The notes beneath the pieces were generated by a model. That model made no database searches. It saw only the letters and a list, made by a program, of their open reading frames with translations, and had not been told where the DNA came from. This document shows, piece by piece, positions 10,195 to 20,142 of a DNA stretch of 64,000 nucleotides. Source of the stretch: Vibrio sp. NTOU-M3. GTDB lineage: Bacteria; Pseudomonadota; Gammaproteobacteria; Enterobacterales; Vibrionaceae. Position 1 is the stretch's first letter. The number at the start of each line of letters is the position of its first letter. Position numbers and translations under genes: made by a program. The DNA lies in assembly GCF_040869035.1 (NCBI RefSeq), contig NZ_CP162101.1, forward strand, positions 1,488,001-1,552,000. The letters run 5' to 3'.

Positions 10195-12554
10195 AGAAAT
10201 ACAATACGATAGGGACCAAGCTTGTTATCGCTTTTGCATGTTCTACGCTGCTTTTAACCGTAGTAAGTATCGTTGCATGGGGTACGTGGAATCGGCTGGA
10301 TGGGCAGGTGAGTGAATTGCTTGAAACCAGTGTGCCTAAATATAACGCCAGCTATGTATTGGAGAGTAAAAGTAGTGAGATCCGTCACCGGGTGCAATTA
10401 CTGTCTAAAGTCACTAATAAAGTGGAGTTAGAAAGCCAGATTCAAATTCTCAACGAACAATTTGCTCTCATCACCACAACGCTCGAACAAGATGTATTGA
10501 ACCAACAACCCGTGAATAACGAGCTTCATCAACTAAAACAACATTATGTTTTATTGAAATCCTCTTTGGTTACATATGGCGAACTTGTACATGCACGTGT
10601 TGACCAAGTCAGACAAATTCAAATGCTAACGGAGCGATTGGATTGGATCCACCAAGATATTCGTTCTGAACTTAAGCCAATGCAACAAGAGTTTCATTGG
10701 CTGATTGAGCGGGACAACAAAACCAATAATGGCTATAGCACATTTGAACAACTGCGTAGTATTCAGCAGATCCTTGATCTTGAGTCTTCCGTTTATGAAA
10801 TGACCTCAGAGTTAATGAACGCAAATCAGGTTGCACAAGTTAACAATGCACTGAAAGTCATCCAATATCGTGTTGATGATTTAGCGCAAAGCAGCCAAAC
10901 CATTCTCAAGTTGCCATCATCCATTGCTTACGAACAGTTGTTGAATGAGTTAACCATCTTGCTCGGTCCGGAGGGACAATTTCACCAACAATTACTGGAA
11001 CAGGTTTCACTCACCAAGCGGTTACAAGCCATTAGTTTCAGCATTGAACGACAATTAAAATCGATCCATGACGAGATCGCTGGGTTAGTGGCCAATGCTG
11101 ATAATGATTTTGTTAAAGTAAAAAGTGACACTGCAACGTTGGTCACATCTGGAAACCAAGTTCTACTCATTTGTTTTGGCTTATCAATTTTAACTAGTCT
11201 ATTTTTAGCCTTTTACTTTATCAATCGCCGTATTGTTGCCCGTCTTAATGCGTTAAGTTCAAGCATTGATGCGATTATAGACAATGACTTGAACCACCCG
11301 ATTCGAGCTGATGGAAATGATGAAATAGGGCGGCTTAGCCATAAGTTGATCGAGTATGGTGAGAAAGTAAAAGAAATTCAGCGTACCAACGCCATCAGCT
11401 TAATTAACAATACCACCGCGAGTCTGCTTACTTGTGATCTTAAAGGGCACATCGAATCCGCCAACCTAAGTGCACGAAAGCTTCTTGGCATTGAAGAATT
11501 TATCCAACAGCAACCTATTTGGCAGTCATTTACAGAAGTTAACCAACGGGCACTGGCAAATGTATTTCAACGCAGCGGAGAATTATTTGAACAAGGGTAC
11601 GACGAAAGAACATTAGCCATCGAGGTCAATGAACATTGTTATCTGCACTTTGATTTTCGTCTGTTCTCTCACGGCCAACTTGAAAAAGTCATCGTCACTA
11701 TCACCGATGTAACCGAGCAGGAAAGTACCAACCGTGAGCTTGAAAAACGAGTTGCAGAAAAAACACAAGATCTGTTGGAAAAGAACTTAAAACTGTCACA
11801 AGAAGTGATCGTTCGCGAACGGGCAGAAGAGCATCTTCGAAAAACGCAAGGGGAACTCATCCAAGCAGCCAAAATGGCAGTTGTTGGCCAAACCATGACA
11901 AGTTTGGCTCATGAGTTAAATCAGCCTTTGAACGCCATGTCGACCTACCTATTTAGTGCGCGCATGTTTAATCAGCAAGGTGAGCCAGAAAAGGTTGAGC
12001 ATTCGATTAGCCATATCGAAGGTCTGTCTGAGCGAATGGGTAAAATCATCAACAGTCTGAGAAATTTTGCTAAAAAATCCGACCCAGACAAACACACACA
12101 GCTTAAAAACCTTCATGAAATCACCGAACACGCCATTACGATCGTAAATACCAAAGCGAAGCGGCAACAGGTAGTTATCCGGAATCAACTTCCTAAAGAG
12201 TTTAATGTATGGGCAAATCCTGTCGCGATTGAACAGGTGCTTATAAATTTGTTAGTAAACGGCTGTGAAGCCATTGCTGAGTCGAAAAGTATCAAAGGAT
12301 GGATCGACATCGTTCACCTCCATTCAACACCCAAGCATCATGTCGTTGCGATTGCAGACACTGGCGATGGGTTTGATGATGCTATTGTGCAGCAACTATT
12401 TACCCCGTTTACCACTACAAAAGAAGTGGGGCTTGGACTTGGGCTAAACATCTGTAAATCAATCGTAGAAAGATACTCAGGACATATTTATTTAGCCTCA
12501 GATATTGACCGTGGGGCATTGGTAATTTTGGAACTACCTTATGAACAGCAATAA
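10191..12554 (+). CDS. pgtB: Sensor histidine kinase PgtB
   Basis: PgtB is the membrane kinase of the phosphoglycerate-sensing system. The 787-residue protein has a transmembrane segment near residue 15, a long helical periplasmic domain to about residue 320, a second transmembrane segment (LLICFGLSILTSLFLAFYF), a HAMP region, a PAS-like region (residues 400-510), a coiled coil, and the kinase core. His574 in SLAHELNQP is the phosphorylation site. The N box (LINLLVNGCEA) and G boxes (DTGDGFDD, GLGLGLNI) are intact. It overlaps pgtC by four bases and pgtA by fourteen. Confidence 0.9.
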   Translation: MKKYNTIGTKLVIAFACSTLLLTVVSIVAWGTWNRLDGQVSELLETSVPKYNASYVLESKSSEIRHRVQLLSKVTNKVELESQIQILNEQFALITTTLEQDVLNQQPVNNELHQLKQHYVLLKSSLVTYGELVHARVDQVRQIQMLTERLDWIHQDIRSELKPMQQEFHWLIERDNKTNNGYSTFEQLRSIQQILDLESSVYEMTSELMNANQVAQVNNALKVIQYRVDDLAQSSQTILKLPSSIAYEQLLNELTILLGPEGQFHQQLLEQVSLTKRLQAISFSIERQLKSIHDEIAGLVANADNDFVKVKSDTATLVTSGNQVLLICFGLSILTSLFLAFYFINRRIVARLNALSSSIDAIIDNDLNHPIRADGNDEIGRLSHKLIEYGEKVKEIQRTNAISLINNTTASLLTCDLKGHIESANLSARKLLGIEEFIQQQPIWQSFTEVNQRALANVFQRSGELFEQGYDERTLAIEVNEHCYLHFDFRLFSHGQLEKVIVTITDVTEQESTNRELEKRVAEKTQDLLEKNLKLSQEVIVRERAEEHLRKTQGELIQAAKMAVVGQTMTSLAHELNQPLNAMSTYLFSARMFNQQGEPEKVEHSISHIEGLSERMGKIINSLRNFAKKSDPDKHTQLKNLHEITEHAITIVNTKAKRQQVVIRNQLPKEFNVWANPVAIEQVLINLLVNGCEAIAESKSIKGWIDIVHLHSTPKHHVVAIADTGDGFDDAIVQQLFTPFTTTKEVGLGLGLNICKSIVERYSGHIYLASDIDRGALVILELPYEQQ

Positions 12555-13809
12555 ATTTTCAGTTTTACTTGTCGACGATGATCAAGATGTGCTCGATTCA
12601 TACGCGCACCTCATGGATATTTCAGGGATCAATGCAAAAGCAATCAATGACCCAACACATGCGTGTGATCATTTAGAGCCAGACTGGCCTGGGGTAGTTT
12701 TACTCGATATGTACATGCCCCAAATGCATGGTATGGAGCTATTAGCACATATCAAAGATATTGATGAGCGCATTCCCGTCGTTGTTATCACAGGACATGG
12801 TGATATCCCAATGGCGGTGAACGCGGTCAAGAAAGGCGCTTGTGAGTTTTTAGAAAAGCCGATTAATCCGGTCGAACTGTTGACCTTAGTGAAACAACAT
12901 TTGGAGGTGAGAAGGGCTTTTGTTGAGCAGAAACGTTCTGTGGACAAAGCTATCGATAAAGCTCTGATTGGTACTTCAGCTCAAATGAAACAAATACGAG
13001 AGCATGTGTCTCAGTATGCGTTGATAGACAATCATATTGTCATTTGGGGTGAGTCGGGCAGTGGACGCCGAAGCATTGCGCACATTATTCATCACATGGT
13101 AAACATTAATCACGAGCGCCATATCCAAGAGCTACGCATAACAGAAGCTTTGTCTCGTGATGAATTGGAGCACGCTTTCAAATCCTGTATCGACGGGACT
13201 TTAATTCTTGAAAACTTGATAGCAATGAGTGAGCCGCTACAAAGAGATTTGACTCAATTGCTGTTAAACCAAGAGCGTTGTGGAACAAACCGCGTTCGAG
13301 TTATTACAATCTTCTCAGAAGAACCAGAAAGCTTAATGGCGAGCAATTCACTCTTGCCTGAGCTCTATTATTTACTCAATCAAGGGGCCATTCAGGTCCC
13401 TTCATTACGCCAACGGCCTGATGATATCGCATCGATTTTTCACTACTTCCTTAAACAGAGTTGCAACAAGCTGGGGAAACTTTTGCCAGCAGTCGATTCA
13501 AATTATTTGGGCTTACTAAGAGCACATGATTGGCCCGGAAACGTCCGCGAATTACGCAACGTGGCCGAGCTGTATGCGATTGGTATCGTGAAATTGACCG
13601 GGAAAGAGCGTATTTACACCCAGACTGAGCTGCAAAGTCCGCTGGATGAGCTGGTGGATGATTATGAAAAACGAATTATTGAAGATGCACTGTTTCTTCA
13701 TTCGGGACGAGTCAGTGATGCAGCAAATTACTTGCAAATCCCGCGAAAAAAACTGTATTTAAGGATGAAAAAACACGGCATTGAAAAAGACGATTATAAA
13801 AGCCGTTAA
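12541..13809 (+). CDS. pgtA: Response regulator PgtA (NtrC-like, degenerate AAA+ domain)
   Basis: PgtA is the response regulator that activates pgtP transcription. The 422 residues hold a receiver domain with phosphoacceptor Asp56 (VVLLDMYMP), a central domain related to NtrC-type AAA+ activators, and a C-terminal Fis-like helix-turn-helix (RVSDAANYLQIPRKKLYLRMKKHG). The central domain is degenerate: the P-loop reads GESGSGRRS instead of GESGTGKE, the Walker B acidic pair is changed to ILENL, and no GAFTGA loop is visible. It therefore probably does not drive sigma-54 polymerase by ATP hydrolysis. A strong terminator follows. Confidence 0.88.
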   Translation: MNSNKFSVLLVDDDQDVLDSYAHLMDISGINAKAINDPTHACDHLEPDWPGVVLLDMYMPQMHGMELLAHIKDIDERIPVVVITGHGDIPMAVNAVKKGACEFLEKPINPVELLTLVKQHLEVRRAFVEQKRSVDKAIDKALIGTSAQMKQIREHVSQYALIDNHIVIWGESGSGRRSIAHIIHHMVNINHERHIQELRITEALSRDELEHAFKSCIDGTLILENLIAMSEPLQRDLTQLLLNQERCGTNRVRVITIFSEEPESLMASNSLLPELYYLLNQGAIQVPSLRQRPDDIASIFHYFLKQSCNKLGKLLPAVDSNYLGLLRAHDWPGNVRELRNVAELYAIGIVKLTGKERIYTQTELQSPLDELVDDYEKRIIEDALFLHSGRVSDAANYLQIPRKKLYLRMKKHGIEKDDYKSR

Positions 13810-13814
13810 CCAAT

Positions 13815-13842
13815 AAAAAAGCCCCGTATTGTCGGGGCTTTT
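13815..13842. terminator. Bidirectional terminator after pgtA
   Basis: GCCCCG TATTGT CGGGGC is flanked by A-rich sequence on the left and TTTT on the right. It serves pgtA and possibly the small gene that converges from 14052. Confidence 0.85.
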
Positions 13843-13863
13843 AAGTCACTAGGCGAATTTAAC

Positions 13864-14052
13864 TTAATACCAATCATCGTCAGGGTAAAACTTACCTTCT
13901 GGCGCATAGGGGTCATAATCAAATGGATGTTCAGCTTTGCCACGTAACATTTCAAGCTGGTTTTCAAGCATATTGACAGTATCGTAATCGCTTTCAGAGC
14001 AGGCTACATAGATCTGCTGCTCTAACGCCTCAATGCTATCTCGAATACTCAT
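13864..14052 (-). CDS. Small acidic protein of unknown function, 62 aa
   Basis: I do not recognise a function. The first 40 residues form a predicted amphipathic helix with heptad-like leucines (IEALEQQIYVACSESDYDTV), and the C terminus is acidic and rich in Pro, Tyr and Asp (FDYDPYAPEGKFYPDDDWY). A good ribosome site, AGGAGGTGGG, stands before the ATG, which supports real translation. It lies just downstream of cti on the same strand and may be cotranscribed with it. Confidence 0.7.
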   Translation of the reverse strand: MSIRDSIEALEQQIYVACSESDYDTVNMLENQLEMLRGKAEHPFDYDPYAPEGKFYPDDDWY

Positions 14053-14091
14053 AACCCACCTCCTGTTACCACTACAGCCGATTAAACGGTT

Positions 14092-16443
14092 CTACCTATT
14101 CTCAAATCGATTATAGTCAAGTAATCCAAATTCGATCGGTTGATTTTTCTTATACCAAGCGTGGACTCTGTCGCTGAATGGCCAAAATGCTTCAGAGCTA
14201 CGACGAATTGCGAATTTATCCAATAACTTAACGTAATCTTGTTCAGTTTTTATTGATTCCAACATCCCAACCAGTTCCGCTACATCGTCTTCTTTTAGAG
14301 ACAAATATGCGGCAGGATAGCTACCCAAAACACCTCTTACTAATGTCAGATCGTCATTTTGAATATCACGGTTGCTCGCTTCATCAAACAAACTGGAAAT
14401 ATTGGTGTGAGCGTTGTTATGCAATAGAGTAAACAGCTGGTCTTGTCCTGAGTTTGATTCGATCATGATCATCATAATTTGAGGAATGTAGACCAGTCCT
14501 TCACCTTTAATATCATCAATCCGGCGTAATAATGCTTCGTTTTTGCCACTCAAGCCCGTTTGCTCAATTGCATAGCGGCGATTGAGAACTGGCGCGAGTT
14601 GCGTTCTAAGCACATCATACAATTCAGACTTCGGATCATCAGTTTGATACGGCACGTGAGTAGGTTGGTTAAATGGCTTCACATTCCTTTGTAAAAAGTC
14701 ACTCAGTTGAGGGCTTTGATCTTGGTACCAACTTTGCTGCTCAATATGGCGCATATTTTTTGGCAATAAAGCGACGAAATTACTTTCGCCTTCAAGACGC
14801 AAGAAGTCCATATACATACGAGTAATAAGTTGATGCCCGAAATTGCCATAAACATCAAACCCAGCCACCAATAAGTAGTGGATCCGTTCTAACAGTGCAT
14901 AATCTAATACCCAAGCGGTTTTCGGCGGCTTGCCCACAAGACCTTGTACAACAGAAGCGCTATCAAAATGGCGGAATACCGTCAGTGCAGCATTCGAGTT
15001 CACACCGTCTCCATTCCAAAGCACGTCCGTCGTTAGATGCGTACCATCGGCAAAAAACTGATTGATGAAGTCAGACTTAGCTTGGAGGTATCGAGCTTGT
15101 TGACGGGAATAACGCACCCAATGCGTGATCGGCAGGGTATTGCTTTCAAGTTCACCAGGCAGTTTTAGGTTGTCTGCTTGGCTGCGGTAGAACTCATTAA
15201 CTTCAGGAATATTCGACGTCTCTGGGTCTAAGAAGAACACCCAAAATCGGTCGTTAATGACATTGAGCGCTAGTTGGCCGCGGCAAACCGGCCCTTTGAT
15301 AAACGCCATAATGGTATTTTGTGCATTATCTAACATGAACTTAAAACGTGACTGCACTGGTAGATCGATAAAGGCAGTCATCGGGTTGGCTGCGACTTCA
15401 GTGTCATAACTTGGTAGCGTCGCAACCGTGTAGTCCGCATCGATAAACCAAGCTTTCCAGTTCTCCATACGCGCATCATTCAACGCGTATGGCATGTGCG
15501 TTTTGTCGACAATCGTCCCTTGCTCTGGAATAAGGCGGTAGTAAACCCGATCAACCTTAGGATCATCATAGGGGCGACGCGTTGCAATGCGTTTAACGGG
15601 TTCGCCGGGTGGCGTTTCAGAACGTACTAGCGAAAAAAAGCGAGGTTGTGAAAGGTCAGAAAAATACAGGTGAGATAAAAACAAATGCTCGTAAATATAC
15701 CTTGCTGCCAATTGGTTTTTACGAGAGCCTTTATTGAGCAATGCTTCATATTCATTGACAAGCGCTTGTTGCTCAAGTGTCAGTGGAATATGGGCATTCA
15801 TTACCGCACCATTTTCAAGCCAGTACATCAATGTGTTGTACTCATCCTTGGCAAGATTAGGCATCCCATAAGGCATTCCCCATGTTGGATGTTCACTTTG
15901 ATAGCTATCCAGCTCTTCAATTGTAGGACAGACTTGATCGCGGTCGACGGAGAAATCAAAGCCTTCTAACTGTGCTTGTTGAGGTAATGGATGCTTCTCT
16001 TTTTGTAACAATAACCGAGCCATGAGACCCGCTTCCATGTTGGCCGTTGTTGTTTGGTCTCGTTCATTCAAAACCGGATGGAATCCAGCATCACGCCACC
16101 CTTGAGTGGTATCAGCATCTTCAAAAAGTCGGGTAGGAGACGTAGCACGAAGGCGAGTTCCTTGATAGACCAGCGTCTTATTCGCTCCTCGATCAATACC
16201 TTCCACTGAACTCATCTTTAACTGACAAGGCGCATCATAACAGGCATGACAAACCACGCAGCGATTATCAATAATGGGTTTTACATCATTAAGGAAAGTC
16301 TGTGCTTGTTGGCTGCTCAATGGGGCCTGTCGTACTTGAACTCGCTCAGAACCGAATAGTTGATCGTAGTTGAGTCCGGCATAGGTGGCACAACCAGCAA
16401 ATAACGTTGCTGCAAAAAGGATGGCTACAGTGCGTAAATTCAT
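14092..16443 (-). CDS. cti: Fatty acid cis/trans isomerase
   Basis: Cti converts cis to trans unsaturated fatty acids in membrane phospholipids, a fast response to solvents, heat and osmotic stress that makes the membrane stiffer. The protein has 783 residues and begins with an export signal (MNLRTVAILFAATLFAGCAT) that also looks like a lipobox. A haem c motif, CVVCH (Cys62, Cys65, His66), sits in the family block RCVVCHACYDAPCQLK. This matches Pseudomonas Cti in arrangement. The enzyme acts in the periplasm. No stress-regulator site is obvious in the 300 bp upstream. Confidence 0.92.
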   Translation of the reverse strand: MNLRTVAILFAATLFAGCATYAGLNYDQLFGSERVQVRQAPLSSQQAQTFLNDVKPIIDNRCVVCHACYDAPCQLKMSSVEGIDRGANKTLVYQGTRLRATSPTRLFEDADTTQGWRDAGFHPVLNERDQTTTANMEAGLMARLLLQKEKHPLPQQAQLEGFDFSVDRDQVCPTIEELDSYQSEHPTWGMPYGMPNLAKDEYNTLMYWLENGAVMNAHIPLTLEQQALVNEYEALLNKGSRKNQLAARYIYEHLFLSHLYFSDLSQPRFFSLVRSETPPGEPVKRIATRRPYDDPKVDRVYYRLIPEQGTIVDKTHMPYALNDARMENWKAWFIDADYTVATLPSYDTEVAANPMTAFIDLPVQSRFKFMLDNAQNTIMAFIKGPVCRGQLALNVINDRFWVFFLDPETSNIPEVNEFYRSQADNLKLPGELESNTLPITHWVRYSRQQARYLQAKSDFINQFFADGTHLTTDVLWNGDGVNSNAALTVFRHFDSASVVQGLVGKPPKTAWVLDYALLERIHYLLVAGFDVYGNFGHQLITRMYMDFLRLEGESNFVALLPKNMRHIEQQSWYQDQSPQLSDFLQRNVKPFNQPTHVPYQTDDPKSELYDVLRTQLAPVLNRRYAIEQTGLSGKNEALLRRIDDIKGEGLVYIPQIMMIMIESNSGQDQLFTLLHNNAHTNISSLFDEASNRDIQNDDLTLVRGVLGSYPAAYLSLKEDDVAELVGMLESIKTEQDYVKLLDKFAIRRSSEAFWPFSDRVHAWYKKNQPIEFGLLDYNRFENR

Positions 16444-16745
16444 AAATTGTCAGTATTTTCTTATCAATCCAAACAGTATAACGAAAACTCAGAATAAGTG
16501 AGAGGGCACCTAACAATAGTAAACACGTTGATCCGATTAAGAAGCGTAAATAAACACAATTCAACAAGCAATTATGAGTTAAAAAGAAAAAACAAAAGCC
16601 ATATTGATTATGTGGTTATATTTTGCACATTAAAGAAATTCAACGTGATTAGAATCACTTTTTAAATAAAAGGTACTTGTTAGATTCAAATTCCTTGATA
16701 ACGAAAGGGGCTTCCACTGGCCCTAATAGAGGATAGAATTTGATA

Positions 16746-17567
16746 ATGAAAAACATCATCGTTTTAAGCTTATCCGCCATAGTTACTTTATTACCGAGTA
16801 TTTCATCTGCGAATGATAATACTAGCGAACGTAACTTACTGGGCTATGCTGTTGCCTGGAAGCAGACAGCAGCAGAATATCGAGCGCTATATTACCAAGG
16901 ATTTAATGTAGCAAAAATGCATCTTGATAAGGCTCTTTCAGAGCATAAGAAAGGAGATAAGCCTTTAGCTATTGTGACAGATCTTGACGATACTCTTGTA
17001 CTCCCCTTTGAATATTGGGGGAACTTAATAGAAAACAATAAAAACTTCTTCGAAGATCCCCTTTGGGACAATTGGATCCCAACTAATGGTATGGTCCCTA
17101 GTCCTGGGTCAAACGATTTCCTTGAGTATGCTAAAAGCAAAAATATCGAGATTTTTTATGTTACCTCACGCAACCAAGGTGAACCTACATGGGAGCTAGC
17201 CAAACAAAACATTTTGGCAATGGGTTTTCCTTTGAAAGACGATTCCCATCTTACGGTATTAATGGATACTTCGAATAAAGAAACACGTCAAAATGAAATC
17301 TTAAAAGATTATAATGTGGTTGTGTTCCTCGGAGATAACCTAAATGACTTTAGACGTAAATACTACGTTAAAGGCGATATAGATGGGCGCATTGCGAAGA
17401 TGGAAGAAGATAAAGATCTTTACGGTAGTCAATATATTCTTTTTCCAAACCCTACCGATGGTCACTGGCTTTCAGCTATTTTTGGTGAATCTGAACCACC
17501 GGAAAGCCAAGAAAATCGCAAGTTACTTATTGATGCCGCAACCAGAACTGCTTGGGAAAATAAATAG
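16746..17567 (+). CDS. Periplasmic HAD-family acid phosphatase, e(P4)-like
   Basis: This protein of 273 residues has a signal peptide (MKNIIVLSLSAIVTLLPSISSA) and a HAD phosphatase core. HAD motif I is DLDDT at residues 79-83, motif II the VTSRNQ segment, and motif IV GDNLNDF. It resembles the class C acid phosphatases such as lipoprotein e(P4) of Haemophilus, which dephosphorylate nucleotides (including NMN) outside the cytoplasm, but it has no lipobox cysteine, so it is probably soluble periplasmic. I start it at the ATG at 16746 rather than a TTG six bases upstream. Substrate is unknown. Confidence 0.85.
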   Translation: MKNIIVLSLSAIVTLLPSISSANDNTSERNLLGYAVAWKQTAAEYRALYYQGFNVAKMHLDKALSEHKKGDKPLAIVTDLDDTLVLPFEYWGNLIENNKNFFEDPLWDNWIPTNGMVPSPGSNDFLEYAKSKNIEIFYVTSRNQGEPTWELAKQNILAMGFPLKDDSHLTVLMDTSNKETRQNEILKDYNVVVFLGDNLNDFRRKYYVKGDIDGRIAKMEEDKDLYGSQYILFPNPTDGHWLSAIFGESEPPESQENRKLLIDAATRTAWENK

Positions 17568-17742
17568 GTTTACTGCGAGATATACTCAGAGATGAATTAC
17601 TATTATTGTGCTCTTCATTTTAGTTAAAAATTACTTTTCCAACATTTAACTACCGTTTATAACCATGAGCTTTGCTTGAAAGCACCTTTGATAAGCCTTT
17701 AGAAGTTCATAAAGTAATAGACATCCATGGTAATCTTTAAAT

Positions 17743-17776
17743 ACAAAAAGGGCTTAACACTAGGTTAAGCCCTTCA
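17743..17776 (-). terminator. Intrinsic terminator of the OFA-type transporter gene
   Basis: AAGGGCTTAA pairs with TTAAGCCCTT around a 7-base loop and is followed on the minus strand by TTTTTGT. Confidence 0.85.
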
Positions 17777-17793
17777 TTCAAATATGTAATTAA

Positions 17794-19032
17794 TTATGCG
17801 ATTGTTGTTTTAGCTTCGTTAGATTTCGCTTCACGTACTGGCTTGGTTACTAGTGCCAACACAATACATACCGCCATCATCACAGCTGAAATCGTGTACG
17901 CTAGATCATAACCACCATCGTGAGTCATCGAATAACCAACAACCGCGGCACCAATCGCGCCACCAATACCCCAAGATGTGTAAAGTACACCATAGTTCGT
18001 ACCGTAGTTCTTCAAACCATAGTATTCAGCGGTAATAGAAGGGAATACCGCTAGCAATGTGCCGTAGCCAATCGCAGCAATAGCAGTACCAATGATTAAC
18101 GTAAACTCAGAATTAAACGTCGCAAACATCACCATGTTGAAGCCTTGCAATACAAACGCAAGAAGTAGGGTACGTACACCACCAATTTTATCTGACAAGA
18201 TCCCAGCAGCCACACGGCCACCTGAGTTGAATACGGCAAGGATAGAAGCCAAGTAAACAGCATTTGGTAGATTAGCTTGCACGCTTGCAATATTGGTGAT
18301 GTTACCAATGATCATCAAACCCACTGATGCAGCAAATGCGTACATAATCCAAAGCGAATAGAATTGAGGCGTTTTTAACATCTCTTTCCAGCTAAAATCC
18401 ATAGCTTGCTTAATCGTTTTTGGTGCTTGGCCTTGTTTGACTTTTGGTTCTGCCGGTGTGTAACCCGCTGGTGGGTTATTAATGGTACAAGCCAAAGGCA
18501 CAGCAATCGCAAGAACACCCACACCAAGAATCATAAAGCTTGTATTGATGCCAACTTGGCCAATGAGCATCGACGTCAAAGGAGCAAGATAAATTGCTGC
18601 TAAACCAAAACCCGCAGCGATCAGACCATTTACCATACCTTTCTTCGATGCATGGAACCATTTCATTGCAGAAGGAGACAAACACGCATAGCCAAAACCG
18701 ATGCCTGCACCTGTAATGACACCAAAGGTGATGTTTAGCATTAAAACTGATGACGCAAAACCAGAGGCAATCATACCTAAGCCAGTTAAGGTCGTACCAA
18801 GAATAAGGATTTTACGTGGCCCCATACGGTCTTGAAGGATCCCTGCAACTAAAAGACAAACAGAGAAAGTAATCGTTGCGATAGCATAAGGAGAAGATGC
18901 ATCAGCAGCACTCCAGCCGAAATCAGTGACTAGTGCTTTATTAAATACACTCCAGGCATAAAGAATGCCAAGACAAAGGTTGATACAGAAACCTGCTAGC
19001 AGGATGCGCATTGCTTTATCAATCTTGCTCAT
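17794..19032 (-). CDS. MFS transporter, oxalate/formate antiporter (OFA) family
   Basis: The 412-residue protein has about twelve hydrophobic segments and the OFA-family N terminus (LLAGFCINLCLGILYAWSVF). Members exchange oxalate, formate, lactate or other monocarboxylates; the substrate here cannot be read from sequence. The loop between helices 2 and 3, DRMGPRK, and the repeat DKIGGVR in the second half match the MFS loop signature. I chose the ATG at 19032, with GAGAACGA upstream, over an earlier in-frame start at 19071. It stands alone with its own terminator. Confidence 0.85.
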   Translation of the reverse strand: MSKIDKAMRILLAGFCINLCLGILYAWSVFNKALVTDFGWSAADASSPYAIATITFSVCLLVAGILQDRMGPRKILILGTTLTGLGMIASGFASSVLMLNITFGVITGAGIGFGYACLSPSAMKWFHASKKGMVNGLIAAGFGLAAIYLAPLTSMLIGQVGINTSFMILGVGVLAIAVPLACTINNPPAGYTPAEPKVKQGQAPKTIKQAMDFSWKEMLKTPQFYSLWIMYAFAASVGLMIIGNITNIASVQANLPNAVYLASILAVFNSGGRVAAGILSDKIGGVRTLLLAFVLQGFNMVMFATFNSEFTLIIGTAIAAIGYGTLLAVFPSITAEYYGLKNYGTNYGVLYTSWGIGGAIGAAVVGYSMTHDGGYDLAYTISAVMMAVCIVLALVTKPVREAKSNEAKTTIA

Positions 19033-19427
19033 TTTCGTTCTCAGTTGTCCCAATAAAAGGGAAGTTAACAATGGATTTATTCAAAATAAGTTTGCGTTTA
19101 TCAACATAAAACGCAATGGGCGCGAATTATAACCAAATAAAGTGTGATTGGAATCTCTTTTTGTGCAGCGAACGAAATTTATTTCTAATTGTTAATAGGA
19201 GTGATGAAAAATTAAACAACCATATCTTTTTACAGTGCGTAAGATTGAATATCTCCACAGATGGATAAACGAGTTACTTACTATCAAGCCACACAAGCCA
19301 GTTCATATGCATGATTTTTGATAAATAACTGACACAGTAAGATTTATGTCAAATATCGTTAAAGAGTATTTCTGGACGCCATTCTCAGATGTAAGATGCG
19401 CGCCGTCTTAATTTAGAGTGGTTTTAA
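19033..19427. other. Intergenic region, 395 bp, AT-rich
   Basis: This gap lies between two divergent genes, the OFA transporter and the DUF3332 lipoprotein, and must hold both promoters. I see no open frame with a ribosome site, no tRNA and no strong hairpin. It is AT-rich throughout; I could not single out promoter boxes with confidence. Confidence 0.5.
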
Positions 19428-19967
19428 ATGAAAAATAACGTTTTGAAAATTGCAATGGTAACGGGCTTAGGCTTGACATCTCTAACTGGCTGTATGGGCC
19501 AAATGGCAACAACCGGAATGGTGTCTAAATTCAACCTAGAAATCGTTGATAACCGTTATGCTCGTGAAGGCATGTTCTTATTGCTATCACCTGTTTATGG
19601 TATCGCGGGTACAGCCGACCTATTTATTTTCAATGCCGTTGAGTTTTGGACGGGTAAAAACCCAATCACAGGTAAATCGCCTGCTGTTGTAGATACACCG
19701 ACAAAAAACTACATCAAGGTAAACGACCAACTGGACAGCTCTTTGAAGTCTGTACCGCTTTCAAACAACGCTGACATCAAACAAGCAACAATGCAGCAAA
19801 TCGACGAAAACACCATGCAGATGGATGTGTCTTACGTTGATGGTTCAAAGAAAACGCTGCGTGGTGAAAAAGAAGCAGACAGTGTTGCTTTTTACGTTGA
19901 CGATCAATACATCACGACGGTTTCTTACGTTGAATTAGAAACTTACGTGAAAGCAGCAAACATTTAA
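19428..19967 (+). CDS. DUF3332 family lipoprotein
   Basis: The 179-residue product begins with a lipoprotein signal ending in SLTGC, so Cys22 would be lipidated. The remainder matches my memory of the DUF3332 family: two hydrophobic patches near residues 50-75 (MFLLLSPVYGIAGTADLFIFN) and a C-terminal beta-rich half with many Asp and Thr residues. No function is known to me. It has its own terminator and an individual promoter region upstream. Confidence 0.8.
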   Translation: MKNNVLKIAMVTGLGLTSLTGCMGQMATTGMVSKFNLEIVDNRYAREGMFLLLSPVYGIAGTADLFIFNAVEFWTGKNPITGKSPAVVDTPTKNYIKVNDQLDSSLKSVPLSNNADIKQATMQQIDENTMQMDVSYVDGSKKTLRGEKEADSVAFYVDDQYITTVSYVELETYVKAANI

Positions 19968-19994
19968 CCATCATTGTTATTTATTGTTGACTTG

Positions 19995-20026
19995 AAAGCC
20001 TCCGCTTAATGTGGAGGCTTTTTTCT
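19995..20026 (+). terminator. Intrinsic terminator of the DUF3332 gene
   Basis: AAGCCTCC pairs with GGAGGCTT over a 9-base loop and is followed by TTTTTC. Confidence 0.85.
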
Positions 20027-20142
20027 ATCTGTTCTTTAAGTAAGAAATAAACTAAAGTTTTACAAAAATGCGCAACATATATTTAACACAAAGGAAGTTC
20101 GAGTTATAGTGGATTGGTCTTAGAAAAGTAGGAGTTAAAAGG

